From Micromonospora rifamycinica (lineage in GTDB: Bacteria > Actinomycetota > Actinomycetes > Mycobacteriales > Micromonosporaceae), in contig NZ_LT607752.1 in assembly GCF_900090265.1 (NCBI RefSeq), positions 3,782,001-3,846,000 of the forward strand: 64,000 nt of DNA. Direction: 5' to 3'. The notes under the pieces are model-generated. The model was not told the origin of the DNA. It ran no database searches and saw nothing but the letters and a program-made list of their open reading frames with translations. This document shows positions 1-8,356 of this stretch, piece after piece. Position 1 is the first letter of the stretch, and each line of letters starts with the position of its first letter. Both the position numbers and the translations under genes were made by a program.

Positions 1-234
1 CTCCAGGCGCTCGTCGACGGTTACCGGGCCGCCGGAACCGTCAGCGCGGGCAACGCCGACAAGCTGACCACCAGCCTCGGCAAGGCCGGCGTGGCGGCCT
101 CCGCAGGCCAGCCGGCGGAGGCGGTCGGGCACCTGACCACCTTCCTCGACCAGGCCCGCGCGCTGAACGCCGTCGGGGCGCGCACCCTGCTGGTCCGCGA
201 CGCCCAGGCGCTGATCGACCAGTTCGACAGGTGA
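1..234 (+). CDS. C-terminal end of a truncated protein, FIMAH-like helical domain
   Basis: Frame 1 is open from the window edge to a TGA, giving the last 77 residues. The piece is alanine- and leucine-rich and looks like a small helical bundle, with segments such as GNADKLTTSLGKA and LTTFLDQARAL and an ending near LLVRDAQALIDQF. This pattern resembles the FIMAH-type C-terminal domain found on secreted carbohydrate-active or ThuA-type proteins of actinomycetes; that is recall, not a search. The catalytic part lies outside the window. A strong hairpin follows the stop. The neighbouring secreted sugar-related protein at 1331 fits a carbohydrate context, but no function can be assigned from this fragment. 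Confidence 0.6.
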   Translation, partial: LQALVDGYRAAGTVSAGNADKLTTSLGKAGVAASAGQPAEAVGHLTTFLDQARALNAVGARTLLVRDAQALIDQFDR

Positions 235-271
235 GCCGCCCGGCCCGACCGGGCCGCCGGAACCCCTGAAC

Positions 272-306
272 CCGGGGCCTGCCCAGCACCGTTGGGCAGG
301 CCCCGG
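272..306. terminator. Convergent intrinsic terminator hairpin
   Basis: A perfect 14-bp stem (272-285 with 293-306) closes a 7-nt loop between the rightward fragment and the leftward DUF305 gene. There is no T-run, as is usual in actinomycetes. Its position between convergent genes suggests it serves both. Confidence 0.75.
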
Positions 307-377
307 CCGTTCCCCGGCCGAGCCGGCCCGGGCCGACGCCGGGGCCCTCGCCGGGCGGGCGCGGGCCCGCGGCCCGG

Positions 378-1064
378 TCAGCCGAGCTTGACCAGCATCT
401 GCTGCATCCGCTGGATCTCGATGCCCTGGTCGGCGTTGACCTCGCGGGCGAACTGGTCGCTGGCCGGTTCGAGCCCGCCACCGGTGGCGTAGAGCTGCTC
501 CACCATGGACAGCGCGCCCTGGTGGTGACGGATCATCGCGGTCAGGAAGAGCCGGTCGAACTCCGCGCCGCGCGCCTGCCTGAGCTGGTCGAGCTGCGCG
601 GGGGTGAGCATCCCCGGCATCAGCGCGTCGTGCGCCCCGCCGCCGTGTGCCGCGCCTCCGTGCGGACCGGCGGTCGGCACGCTCCGCTCCGCGAGCCACT
701 GCCGCATCCGCGCGATCTCGTCGCCCTGCGACACCTCGATCCGCTTGGCGAGCAGCGTCAGGTCCGGGCTGGTGGTCCGCCCGGCCAGCAGCGCGGTCAT
801 CTCCAGGGCCTGCGTGTGGTGCGGGATCATGCCCTGCACGAACAGGCTGTCGGCCGCGGTGAACCCGGGCGGCGAGAGCTGCGACAGGTCGGTGCCGGAC
901 AGTTCCCGGGCCGGCTGGCCGGGCGCTCCCGGCTGCACCACCCGCGACGTCGGCGGCTGGTACGCCGGGTCGTCCCGACCCGCCCAGAGGACCGCGCCCA
1001 CCACCGAGCCGAGAACGACGGTGGCGACCACACCGGAAACGACCACGCGACGGGGCAGCGGCAC
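378..1064 (-). CDS. DUF305 family exported protein
   Basis: 228 residues starting at GTG. An N-terminal hydrophobic segment (about residues 8-28, ending GAVLWAG) should anchor or export the protein. The rest carries the DUF305 pattern twice: MIPHHTQALEM near residue 78 and MIRHHQGALSMVEQL near residue 177. Each has a His-His pair followed by Met, and the protein ends with the family's DQGIEIQRMQQML helix. A His- and Gly-rich linker (about 130-147) joins the halves. DUF305 proteins are ferritin-like helical bundles often linked to copper or metal handling; His/Met metal binding is inference here. It is transcribed alone and ends at the shared terminator. Confidence 0.88.
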   Translation of the reverse strand: MPLPRRVVVSGVVATVVLGSVVGAVLWAGRDDPAYQPPTSRVVQPGAPGQPARELSGTDLSQLSPPGFTAADSLFVQGMIPHHTQALEMTALLAGRTTSPDLTLLAKRIEVSQGDEIARMRQWLAERSVPTAGPHGGAAHGGGAHDALMPGMLTPAQLDQLRQARGAEFDRLFLTAMIRHHQGALSMVEQLYATGGGLEPASDQFAREVNADQGIEIQRMQQMLVKLG

Positions 1065-1187
1065 GATTCACCTACCAGTCCGGGCTTGAGCTGCGCATAG
1101 TCCATGGGCATAGTGCCTGAAACGCGGCCCACCCACCAGCCCACGAGCCGGTGCGATCCGGCCCACCCCGGGCCACTTTTGTCACTG

Positions 1188-1246
1188 CATCGAAAAGTTT
1201 CCCCGAATCGATCAAAAGTGCTAGGGTCTGCGATCAATCTTCGATG
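1188..1246 (+). promoter_or_regulatory. Likely promoter and inverted-repeat operator for the 1000-residue secreted protein
   Basis: An AT-richer island lies about 85-140 bp before the start at 1331. CATCGAA (1188-1194) is repeated in inverted orientation as TTCGATG (1240-1246), and CGATCAA occurs twice between them (near 1209 and 1231). TAGGGT at 1222-1227 could be a -10 box. A TTCCCC 17 bp upstream would be only a weak -35. The flanking inverted repeat suggests a regulator site, but no adjacent regulator gene is visible. Confidence 0.45.
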
Positions 1247-1330
1247 TGACGAGTTCCACACCGGAGCACCACCGGAAAACAGTGGCGCGGTCCCTCCCGG
1301 CCGGGCCAGGCCCCACCCACAGGAGGCACC

Positions 1331-4300
1331 GTGACCACCCCGCACCGTCGGCGCTGGCGTCCCCGACCCGTCCTCGTGGCCGCCGGCACCGCCCTGGCGA
1401 CCGTCCTCGCCAGCGCCTCCGTCACCCCGGCCACCGCCGCACCCGCCGCCGACGTCCCACCGCAGGAACCCGGCGTCACCCTGCGCGCGTACGACATGGG
1501 CACCCCGCTGTCGGCACTGTGCACCCTCAAGCCCGCACAGACCCCGAACGTCGACAAGCTCATGCCGCAGATCAACTGGACCAGCACCGAGGACTTCGGG
1601 CTCGCCGACCGGTTCGTCACCCACGTCACCGGCAACCTCGCCGTACCCGTGGACGGCAGCTACGCCTTCCGCCTCACCAGCGACGACGGCTCCCGGCTGA
1701 CCATCGGCGACACGGTCGTCGTCGACCACGACGGGTTGCACGGTGAGACCGCCGAGGAGGGGTCGGCCACCCTCACCGCCGGCCTGCACCCGTTGCGCGT
1801 CGAGCACTTCGACGACGGGGGCGGCCAGGTGCTGCGGCTGGAATGGCGGCCACCGGGGGCCGCCGGCTTCACCCTGGTGCCGACCTCCGCGTTGAGCACC
1901 GACGCCGGGGTCGTCCGGGTCACCGCCCCGGGCTGGAAGTACTGCGAGGGAGCCACCGACTCGGCCGGCGACGGCCTGCCGCTCGACCGGGTGCACCCCG
2001 GCTACACCCTGACCGACCTGCGCCCCGACGGGTTCCGGCCGCAGGTCACCGGGATGGCGTTCCGCCCCGACGGCACTCTGGTGCTGAGCACCTGGGGTGG
2101 CACCGACAACGCCACCGGCGAGATCTACCTGGTCGAGGGGGCCACCGGTGCGACCGGCCCCGACCGGGTGACCTACCGCAGGTTCGCCGACGGGCTGCGC
2201 GAGCCGCAGGGCGTCGCCGTGGTCGACGGCACCGTCTACGTCAGCCAGAAGCACGAGCTGACCGCGCTGCGCGACACCGACGGCGACGGCGTCGCCGACG
2301 ACCGGTGTACGGTCGCCACCTGGCCGTGGGGCGGCAACTTCCACGAGTTCGCCTTCGGCCTGCTCTACCGGGACGGGTTCTTCCACCTCAACCTGTCGGT
2401 CGCGATCAACCAGGGCGGCGCCACCACCGTGCCGCAGCCCGCACCGAACCGGGGCACCTCGATCAAGGTCAACGCCCGGACCGGCAAGATCACCTACCTG
2501 GCCGGCGGGCTGCGTACCCCGAACGGGATCGGCTGGGGGCCGCGCGGCGAGGTCCTCGTCACCGACAACCAGGGCGGCTGGCTGCCCGCGTCCAAGCTGG
2601 TCCAGATCCGGCAGGGAGCCTTCTTCAACCACTACACCAGCCCCGACGGGCCGTTCGACGACAAGCCGGTGACCCGACCGATCGTCTGGCTGCCGCAGAA
2701 CGAGGTCGGCAACTCGCCGTCCACCCCCGTGCTGCTCGCGCAGGGGCCGTACGCCGGTCAGCTCGTCGTCGGCGACGTCACCTACGGCGGCCTGCAACGG
2801 GTCTACCTCGACGAGGTGGAGGGGCAGTATCAGGGGGCGGTGTTCCGGCACACGCAGGGCCTGGAGGCCGGCGTCAACGAGGTCACCCTCGGCCCCGACG
2901 GCGCGGTCTACGTGGGCGGCGTGGGGGCCGGCGGCAACTGGGGCCAGGAGGGCAAACTCAGCTACGGCCTGCAGAAGCTCACCCCCAACGGCACCTCGAC
3001 GTTCGAGGTCAAGCAGATGCGGGCCACCGCCAACGGGTTCGACCTGGAGTACACCGAGCCGGTCTCGGCCGAGACCGCCGCGCGGCTCGCCGAGGCGTAC
3101 CAGGTGACGCAGTGGCGCTACGGGGCGACCAGCCAGTACGGCGGTCCCAAGCTCGACCTGGAGAAGCTCACCGTGACCAGGGCGGTGCTGGCGGCCAACG
3201 GTCGCACCGTCCGGCTGCGGATCCCGGGCCTGAAGGAGAACCGGGTGGTGCACGTCCGCTCCCCGCGCCCCTTCTCCGCCGCCGACGGCGAGCAGCTGTG
3301 GAACACCGAGGCCTGGTACACCCTCAACGAGATCCCCGGCCGGGTTGCCCAGCCGCAGACCTTCTTCGAGGCCGAGGAGGGTCGCACCGTCGGCGTCGGG
3401 ATGGCCACCGACCACGCCGCCTACTCCGGTGCCGGGTTCGCCGCCGGGTTCGCCGACGATGGCGCGTCGACCCGGATCTCCGTCGACGTCCCCGAGGCCG
3501 GCAACCACGACCTGGCCATGCGCTACAGCAACGGCCCGAACCCGTTCTCCGGCCCGAAACAGCTCAGCCTGTACGTCAACGGCAAGCGGATAGAGCAGAC
3601 CGTCTTCCCCTCCACCGTCACCTGGGAGGAGTGGGGCACCGTCACCACCAGGGCACACCTGCGGCGGGGCCGCAACATCGTCGAGTACCGCAAGGAGAGC
3701 GCCGACTCCGGGCACGTCAACCTGGACGTGCTCGCCGTCCGGCCACGCGGGGAACGGATCACCCTGTTCGACGGCGGCGACCTCACCGAGTGGCAGCACA
3801 CCGACGGGCGCGAACCGGAGTGGACCCGCGACGGCAACACCATGACCGTCCAGGGCGGCGACCTGCGGACCGTGCAGGCGTTCGGCGACTTCCGGCTGCA
3901 CGTCGAGTTCAACCTGCCGCTCTACCCGCCGGAGGTGACCGGCCAGCAGCGCGCCAACAGCGGCGTCTACCTCCAGGACCGCTACGAGATCCAGGTGCTC
4001 GACTCGTTCGGCGTCGACCCGCCGCAGAACAACGACGCCGCCGCCATCTACACCCAGAAGGCGCCCGACGTGAACGCGGCCCGACCGCCGCAGACCTGGC
4101 AGACGTACGACATCGAGTACCGCCAGGCGCGCTACGACGCGGCCGGCGTCAAGGTGGCCAACCCCCGGGTCACCGTGGTGTGGAACGGCGTCACCGTGCA
4201 CGACGACGTGGAGATCCTCGGCCCGACCGGCGGCAGCCGGCCGGAGGGTCCGGCGGCCGGCGCGATCCGGCTCCAGGACCACGGCAACCCGGTCCGGTAC

Positions 4301-4333
4301 CGCAACATCTGGATCAAGCCCCTCGACGGGTGA
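1331..4333 (+). CDS. Secreted PA14 / beta-propeller / CBM / 3-keto-disaccharide hydrolase-like protein
   Basis: 1000 residues from a GTG 4 nt after AGGAGG. Residues 1-37 are a signal peptide with an Arg-rich N-region. Domains in order: PA14 (about 50-195), a six-bladed propeller of the sorbosone/glucose dehydrogenase type (about 215-550), a linking beta domain (555-665), a CBM6/35-like module beginning FFEAEEG (677-806), and a C-terminal DUF1080 / 3-keto-disaccharide hydrolase fold (810-1000) beginning ITLFDGGDLTEW with NSGVYLQDRYEIQVLD. Such modules act on extracellular polysaccharides or their oxidised sugars; the exact substrate is unknown. It stands alone, with its own upstream palindrome and a strong terminator behind it. 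Confidence 0.87.
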   Translation: MTTPHRRRWRPRPVLVAAGTALATVLASASVTPATAAPAADVPPQEPGVTLRAYDMGTPLSALCTLKPAQTPNVDKLMPQINWTSTEDFGLADRFVTHVTGNLAVPVDGSYAFRLTSDDGSRLTIGDTVVVDHDGLHGETAEEGSATLTAGLHPLRVEHFDDGGGQVLRLEWRPPGAAGFTLVPTSALSTDAGVVRVTAPGWKYCEGATDSAGDGLPLDRVHPGYTLTDLRPDGFRPQVTGMAFRPDGTLVLSTWGGTDNATGEIYLVEGATGATGPDRVTYRRFADGLREPQGVAVVDGTVYVSQKHELTALRDTDGDGVADDRCTVATWPWGGNFHEFAFGLLYRDGFFHLNLSVAINQGGATTVPQPAPNRGTSIKVNARTGKITYLAGGLRTPNGIGWGPRGEVLVTDNQGGWLPASKLVQIRQGAFFNHYTSPDGPFDDKPVTRPIVWLPQNEVGNSPSTPVLLAQGPYAGQLVVGDVTYGGLQRVYLDEVEGQYQGAVFRHTQGLEAGVNEVTLGPDGAVYVGGVGAGGNWGQEGKLSYGLQKLTPNGTSTFEVKQMRATANGFDLEYTEPVSAETAARLAEAYQVTQWRYGATSQYGGPKLDLEKLTVTRAVLAANGRTVRLRIPGLKENRVVHVRSPRPFSAADGEQLWNTEAWYTLNEIPGRVAQPQTFFEAEEGRTVGVGMATDHAAYSGAGFAAGFADDGASTRISVDVPEAGNHDLAMRYSNGPNPFSGPKQLSLYVNGKRIEQTVFPSTVTWEEWGTVTTRAHLRRGRNIVEYRKESADSGHVNLDVLAVRPRGERITLFDGGDLTEWQHTDGREPEWTRDGNTMTVQGGDLRTVQAFGDFRLHVEFNLPLYPPEVTGQQRANSGVYLQDRYEIQVLDSFGVDPPQNNDAAAIYTQKAPDVNAARPPQTWQTYDIEYRQARYDAAGVKVANPRVTVVWNGVTVHDDVEILGPTGGSRPEGPAAGAIRLQDHGNPVRYRNIWIKPLDG

Positions 4334-4345
4334 CCCCGGGCAGGA

Positions 4346-4383
4346 GACGCGGCCGGGACCGTCACGGCGGTCCCGGCCGCGTC
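4346..4383 (+). terminator. Intrinsic terminator hairpin
   Basis: A perfect 15-bp GC stem (4346-4360 with 4369-4383) with an 8-nt loop begins 12 nt after the stop of the 1000-residue protein. There is no T-run. Confidence 0.72.
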
Positions 4384-4515
4384 GCGGCGCAGCCCCGGCC
4401 GGCCCGTCGTGACGACATCCACCGCGACCGGCGGACCCACCGCACCGGAGACCCGGACCACCAGTGTGACGCCCGCACCAGGTACCGTCCGGATAGGACA
4501 GTGGAGAGGGGTGCC

Positions 4516-5748
4516 ATGACGTCCGGGGAGTGGTCCCCCGCCCCCGTCGGCATCGACGCCGACCGGTGGGTGAGCCGGTCGGGTTGCCGGACGGTCCTCG
4601 TCGTGACCCACACCGTTGCGAGCTGCCACCGGCTGCTGGACGTCATCGGGTACGTCGAGAGCGACCCCCGGGTGCAGGTGGTCTTCACGGTGGCGCCGGA
4701 CGTCTTCAACCACCAAATGGAACAGCTTCTCGACAGGCTCGGCGCGCTCGTCCTGCCGTGGCAGCAGGCCGTCCGGGAACGCTTCGACCTCGGCCTCGCC
4801 GCCGCCTACGGCGGGCTGCACCAGCTCCACGCGCCCCTACTGCTGATGGCGCACGGAGCCGGGCACGGCAAACGGGTGCGATCCGTCCCGGACGGCGGAT
4901 CCCCACCCGCCGACGCACCCGTGTACGGCCTCGACGCGCAACGGCTCACCCACGACGGGCGGGTGATCCCGGCGGTCCTCGCCCTCGCCCACGACGCCGA
5001 GGTGGCGGTGCTTCGCCGGCAGTGTCCGGAGGCGGTCGGGACGGCGGTGGTCGTCGGTGACCCCTGCGTCGACCGGCTCGTCGCCAGCCTCCCCCGACGC
5101 CCGGACTACCGACGGGCCGTCGGGCTGGACGAACAGCAGGAACTCGTGGTGGTCGCCTCCACCTGGGGCCGGAACGGCAGCTTCGGCCGCTGGCCCGACC
5201 TGCTGACACGGCTGACGACACAGCTCCCGGCCGACCGGTACCGGGTCGCCGCGCTGTTACACCCGGCGATCTGGGCCGCCCACGGAACCCGTCAGCTCCG
5301 CGCCTGGCTCCGGGACAGCCTCGACGTCGGGTTGCTACTGCCCGAGCCGGCCGAGGACTGGCGGGTAGCGGTGATCGCCGCCGACCACGTCATCGGCGAT
5401 CACGGTTCCGTCACCGCCTACGCCGCCGCCGTCGGACGCCGGACCCTGCTGCTCCCCGGACCGGAGGCGGCACCCGCCCCCGGCACGCCCCAACACGTGC
5501 TCGCCCTCCACGCGGCCCGCCTGGACCCGCAGCAGCCCCTGCTGCCCCAGCTCGCCCTGGCCGGCGAGGTCGACCGGACGGCGGTGATGGGCGCGTTGAC
5601 GGCCCGTCCAGGCGCTGCCGCGGGGCTGCTGCGGCGCGCCATGTACCGCCTGCTCCGGCTCCCCGAGCCCGACCGACCCCCGCGGACCGATCCGGTGCCG
5701 CTGCCCCGCCCGGGCCATCGGGACGGCGGGCACGGCCCGGCCGGGTGA
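4516..5748 (+). CDS. Conserved GT-B-fold-like protein of unknown function
   Basis: 410 residues. I chose the ATG at 4516 because GAGAGGGG sits just upstream and the Rossmann-like core (TVLVVTHTVASCHRL) begins soon after. The C-terminal half has features of GT-B glycosyl or glycerophosphate transferases: a strand with VVASTWGRNGS, then the acceptor-like motif IAADHVIGDHGSVTAYAAA and a following RRTLLLPGPE, resembling nucleotide-sugar binding C-lobes. No signal peptide or membrane segment is seen. The proline-rich tail (about 380-410) is probably disordered. I cannot name a substrate. It is monocistronic and ends about 50 bp before the convergent phosphatase gene. Confidence 0.75.
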   Translation: MTSGEWSPAPVGIDADRWVSRSGCRTVLVVTHTVASCHRLLDVIGYVESDPRVQVVFTVAPDVFNHQMEQLLDRLGALVLPWQQAVRERFDLGLAAAYGGLHQLHAPLLLMAHGAGHGKRVRSVPDGGSPPADAPVYGLDAQRLTHDGRVIPAVLALAHDAEVAVLRRQCPEAVGTAVVVGDPCVDRLVASLPRRPDYRRAVGLDEQQELVVVASTWGRNGSFGRWPDLLTRLTTQLPADRYRVAALLHPAIWAAHGTRQLRAWLRDSLDVGLLLPEPAEDWRVAVIAADHVIGDHGSVTAYAAAVGRRTLLLPGPEAAPAPGTPQHVLALHAARLDPQQPLLPQLALAGEVDRTAVMGALTARPGAAAGLLRRAMYRLLRLPEPDRPPRTDPVPLPRPGHRDGGHGPAG

Positions 5749-5795
5749 CCCGCCTCCCCGGTGGCCGGTCGGCCCCGCCCCGCGCGACGGTCGGT

Positions 5796-7037
5796 TCAGA
5801 AGCCCGGGGTCGGGTGCCCGTCCAGGTGGGGCAGCGGCGCACGCGGCGGACGCCACTCCAGCAGCAGCGCCGTCGCATCGTCGTCGAGCTGTCCCTCCTG
5901 GTAGGCGACCACCGCGCGGACCAGCCGACGCATCGTCTCCGGGGTGGCGAGTTGGTCGTTGAGGGCACGGTTGACGAAGTCGACCAGCCGCTTCAACCCG
6001 AACCGTTCCCCGTCGCCGCCCCGCGCGTCGGTGACGCCGTCGGTGTAGGCGAGGATGCGGTCCCCGGGGTGCAGCTCCTCCTCGTACACCTCGGGGCGGC
6101 GGGTCGCCAGGTGGCCCAGGCCGAGCGGGAGCGCGGTCGGGCCGGGCAGCTCCCGGATCGCCTTGCCGTCCCGCAGCAGCAGGGCTCCCGGGTGCCCCGC
6201 GTTGATCACCCGGAGCCGGCCGGTGCTGCGCTCCAGCTCGACCAGGAGCGCCGTGGCGAACAGGTGCGGATGCTCCGAGCGTACCCACTTGTCGATGCTC
6301 AGGGCCGTGTCGACCAGGTCGAGGCCGCACCGGCGGGCGTTGCGGTAGGCGCTGACCACGAGTGAGGCCAGGGTGCTCGCCCTGATGCCGTGCCCGCAGG
6401 TGTCGAACAGCCCGATACTGAGCACGTCGCCGTTGAGCGCGTAGTCGAAGATGTCGCCGCCGACGTCGTAGCACGGTTCGAGGATGGTGGTGAGCACCGT
6501 GTCCTCGGTGGCGAAGGTCAGCGGGGGCAGCAGGCCCCAGACGATCTCGGCGGCGACCTGCATCGGTAGCCGACGCCGCAGCCGCTCGACCACGTCGCCG
6601 TACGGCCGGCGGTTCACCACCAGTTGCCCCACGCAGGTCGCCAGCTCCCAGGCCGGCCCGTCGATGGCCCGCTCCCCGGCGGCCGGCGAGACGATCTCCA
6701 GCACACCCATCCGCTCGCACCCTACGAGCAGCGGCACCCAGACCCGGTCCGGGCTGTCGGCCGCCCGCTGCACGTCGAGACCGGTGAACGCCCGACCGGC
6801 GAGGGTCGTCTCGATCGACAGCTCCCCGCGGTCGAGACCGGCACCGAGCAGCGGAACGAGGCTGGCCTGCTGGTAGTCCGCCAGGTAGATCACGATCTCG
6901 GTGGCCGCCAGGGCCGGCGCGGCCCGGTTCACCAGCAGGGGCAGGTCGTCCGGCCCGCCGCGGGGTGCGGTGAGCTGGAGCCAACGCACCGCGTCACCCG
7001 CGTCGAGCAACCTGAACCTCCCCCACGTCTCCCCCAC
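5796..7037 (-). CDS. SpoIIE/PP2C-type serine phosphatase with N-terminal sensor-like region
   Basis: About 413 residues if it starts at the GTG at 7037; a TTG at 7010 with a better-placed GGGAGG is an alternative. The C-terminal 240 residues are a SpoIIE-type PP2C phosphatase: YDVGGDIFDY, DTCGHGIRAS, INAGHPGALLL, YTDGVTDARG and a final DDDATALLLEW carry the metal-binding aspartates. The N-terminal 150 residues look GAF-like (VWVPLLVGCERMGVLEIVSP). Such proteins dephosphorylate anti-anti-sigma factors in partner-switching cascades, so this one may oppose a kinase like that at 18100. That pairing is inference. Confidence 0.88.
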   Translation of the reverse strand: MGETWGRFRLLDAGDAVRWLQLTAPRGGPDDLPLLVNRAAPALAATEIVIYLADYQQASLVPLLGAGLDRGELSIETTLAGRAFTGLDVQRAADSPDRVWVPLLVGCERMGVLEIVSPAAGERAIDGPAWELATCVGQLVVNRRPYGDVVERLRRRLPMQVAAEIVWGLLPPLTFATEDTVLTTILEPCYDVGGDIFDYALNGDVLSIGLFDTCGHGIRASTLASLVVSAYRNARRCGLDLVDTALSIDKWVRSEHPHLFATALLVELERSTGRLRVINAGHPGALLLRDGKAIRELPGPTALPLGLGHLATRRPEVYEEELHPGDRILAYTDGVTDARGGDGERFGLKRLVDFVNRALNDQLATPETMRRLVRAVVAYQEGQLDDDATALLLEWRPPRAPLPHLDGHPTPGF

Positions 7038-7145
7038 CGTAGGAGGCGCACGGGAAACCCGCCACCACCTGATTCGGGGCACGGCGGACAGGAAGAATGA
7101 CGGTGGCGGACATCTCCGTTCCGCGCGAACCGAGGAGGCAGGGTC

Positions 7146-7535
7146 GTGGTCGTCACAGGGCTCGTCCTGGCCGGCGTCGCCGGCCTCATCCACGTCTACA
7201 TCTTCTTCCTGGAGTCGGTCGTCTGGACCAGCGCCCGCGCCCGCGCGGTCTTCGGCACCAGCCGCGAGGAGGCGGAGGTGACCCGGCAGCTCGCCTTCAA
7301 CCAGGGCTTCTACAACCTGTTCCTGGCCGTCGCGGTCGTCGTCGGCATCGTCGCGTACGCCGTGGGCGCGCACACCGTCGGCGCGACCCTGGTCTTCGTC
7401 GGCGCCGGGTCGATGGTCGCCGCCGGGCTGGTGCTGCTGGTCTCGGCACCGTCGAAGGCCAGCGCCGCGCTCAAGCAGCTCGTCCCCCCGCTGCTCGCCG
7501 TCGTCGCCCTGGCGATCGGCCTCGTCCTCCGCTGA
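7146..7535 (+). CDS. DUF1304 small membrane protein
   Basis: 129 residues from a GTG preceded by GAGGAGG. Four hydrophobic segments are visible: about 2-24, 50-70, 75-97 and 107-128. The N-terminal signature HVYIFFLESVVW and the central FNQGFYNLFLA match the DUF1304 family of small integral membrane proteins. No biochemical role is established that I know of. It is divergent from the phosphatase gene and is followed immediately by a tandem repeat that begins on its own stop codon. Confidence 0.88.
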   Translation: MVVTGLVLAGVAGLIHVYIFFLESVVWTSARARAVFGTSREEAEVTRQLAFNQGFYNLFLAVAVVVGIVAYAVGAHTVGATLVFVGAGSMVAAGLVLLVSAPSKASAALKQLVPPLLAVVALAIGLVLR

Positions 7536-7672
7536 GCCGGCGGGCCGACGACAGGGCCAGCCTGAGCCGGCGGGCCGACGACAGGGCCAGCCTGAGCCGG
7601 CGGGCCGACGGCTGAGCCGGCGGGCCTGCGAGCGAGCCGGCAGAGCACGACCGAGCCGGCGGGCCACGCCGG
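7533..7672. repeat. 30-bp tandem repeat starting on a stop codon, decaying into shorter units
   Basis: A 30-bp unit occupies 7533-7562 and 7563-7592 exactly, then a 20-bp truncated copy (7593-7612) and three degenerate copies up to 7660. All share the core GAGCCGGCGGGCC. Each full unit begins with the TGA that ends the DUF1304 gene. The array fills the space to the kdpE stop codon. I see no hairpin or T-run clearly acting as a terminator. Confidence 0.9.
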
Positions 7673-8356
7673 TCAGGGGCGGTAGCGGTAGCCCATGCCC
7701 GGCTCGGTGACCAGGTGCCGGGGCCGGGCCGGGTCGTCCTCCAGCTTGCGCCGCAGCTGCGCCAGGTACTGCCGCAGGTAGTTGGTCTCCTGCTGGTACT
7801 CCGGCCCCCACACCTCGTGCAGGAGCTGGCGCTGGCTGATCAGCTTCCCGGGGTGGCGCAGCAGCCGCTCCAGCACCGCCCACTGGGTCGGGGTGAGCCG
7901 GACCTCGACGCCGTCGTCGCGCACGACGGTACGGGCGGCGAGGTCGACGGTGTGCCGTCCCACCCGGGCCACGGCGGTGGCGTCGACCGGCGCGGCGGTG
8001 AGCCGACGGGTGACGGCGCGGATCCGGGCGAGGAGTTCGTCGATCCCGAACGGCTTGGTCACGTAGTCGTCGGCACCGGCGTCGAGGGCGGCGACCTTGT
8101 CCGCGCTGCCGGCCCGGCCGGAGAGCACGATGACCGGGATCGTGGTCCAGCCGCGCAGGCCCCGGATGACCTCGACGCCGTCCAGGTCGGGCAGGCCGAG
8201 GTCGAGCACCACCAGGTCCGGTGGGTGGCCGGCGGCGGCCTTCAGCGCGGCCGTGCCGGTCCCGGCGACCTCGACGTCGTACCCCCGGGCGCGCAGGTTG
8301 ATCCGCAGCGCGCGGAGGATCTGCGGTTCGTCGTCGACGACCAGGATGCGGGTCAC
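7673..8356 (-). CDS. kdpE: KdpE, response regulator of the potassium-uptake operon
   Basis: 227 residues. The receiver domain (1-120) has acidic residues DD at 8-9, phospho-acceptor Asp52 (VVLDLGLPD) and Lys101 (YVTKPFG). The OmpR/PhoB winged helix (about 130-225) has RLTPTQWAVLERLLRHPGK and a terminal GMGYRYRP. It is the output partner of KdpD and activates kdp transcription when potassium or turgor is low. Its start overlaps the kdpD stop by 4 nt, so the two are translationally coupled. It is the last gene of the leftward kdp operon. Confidence 0.97.
   Translation of the reverse strand: MTRILVVDDEPQILRALRINLRARGYDVEVAGTGTAALKAAAGHPPDLVVLDLGLPDLDGVEVIRGLRGWTTIPVIVLSGRAGSADKVAALDAGADDYVTKPFGIDELLARIRAVTRRLTAAPVDATAVARVGRHTVDLAARTVVRDDGVEVRLTPTQWAVLERLLRHPGKLISQRQLLHEVWGPEYQQETNYLRQYLAQLRRKLEDDPARPRHLVTEPGMGYRYRP

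Noticed and set aside
827-4282. 1151-residue antisense reading opposite the secreted multidomain protein
   Set aside because: The opposite strand codes a protein with clear domains, a signal peptide and a strong ribosome site. The antisense frame is open only because of GC-rich third positions.
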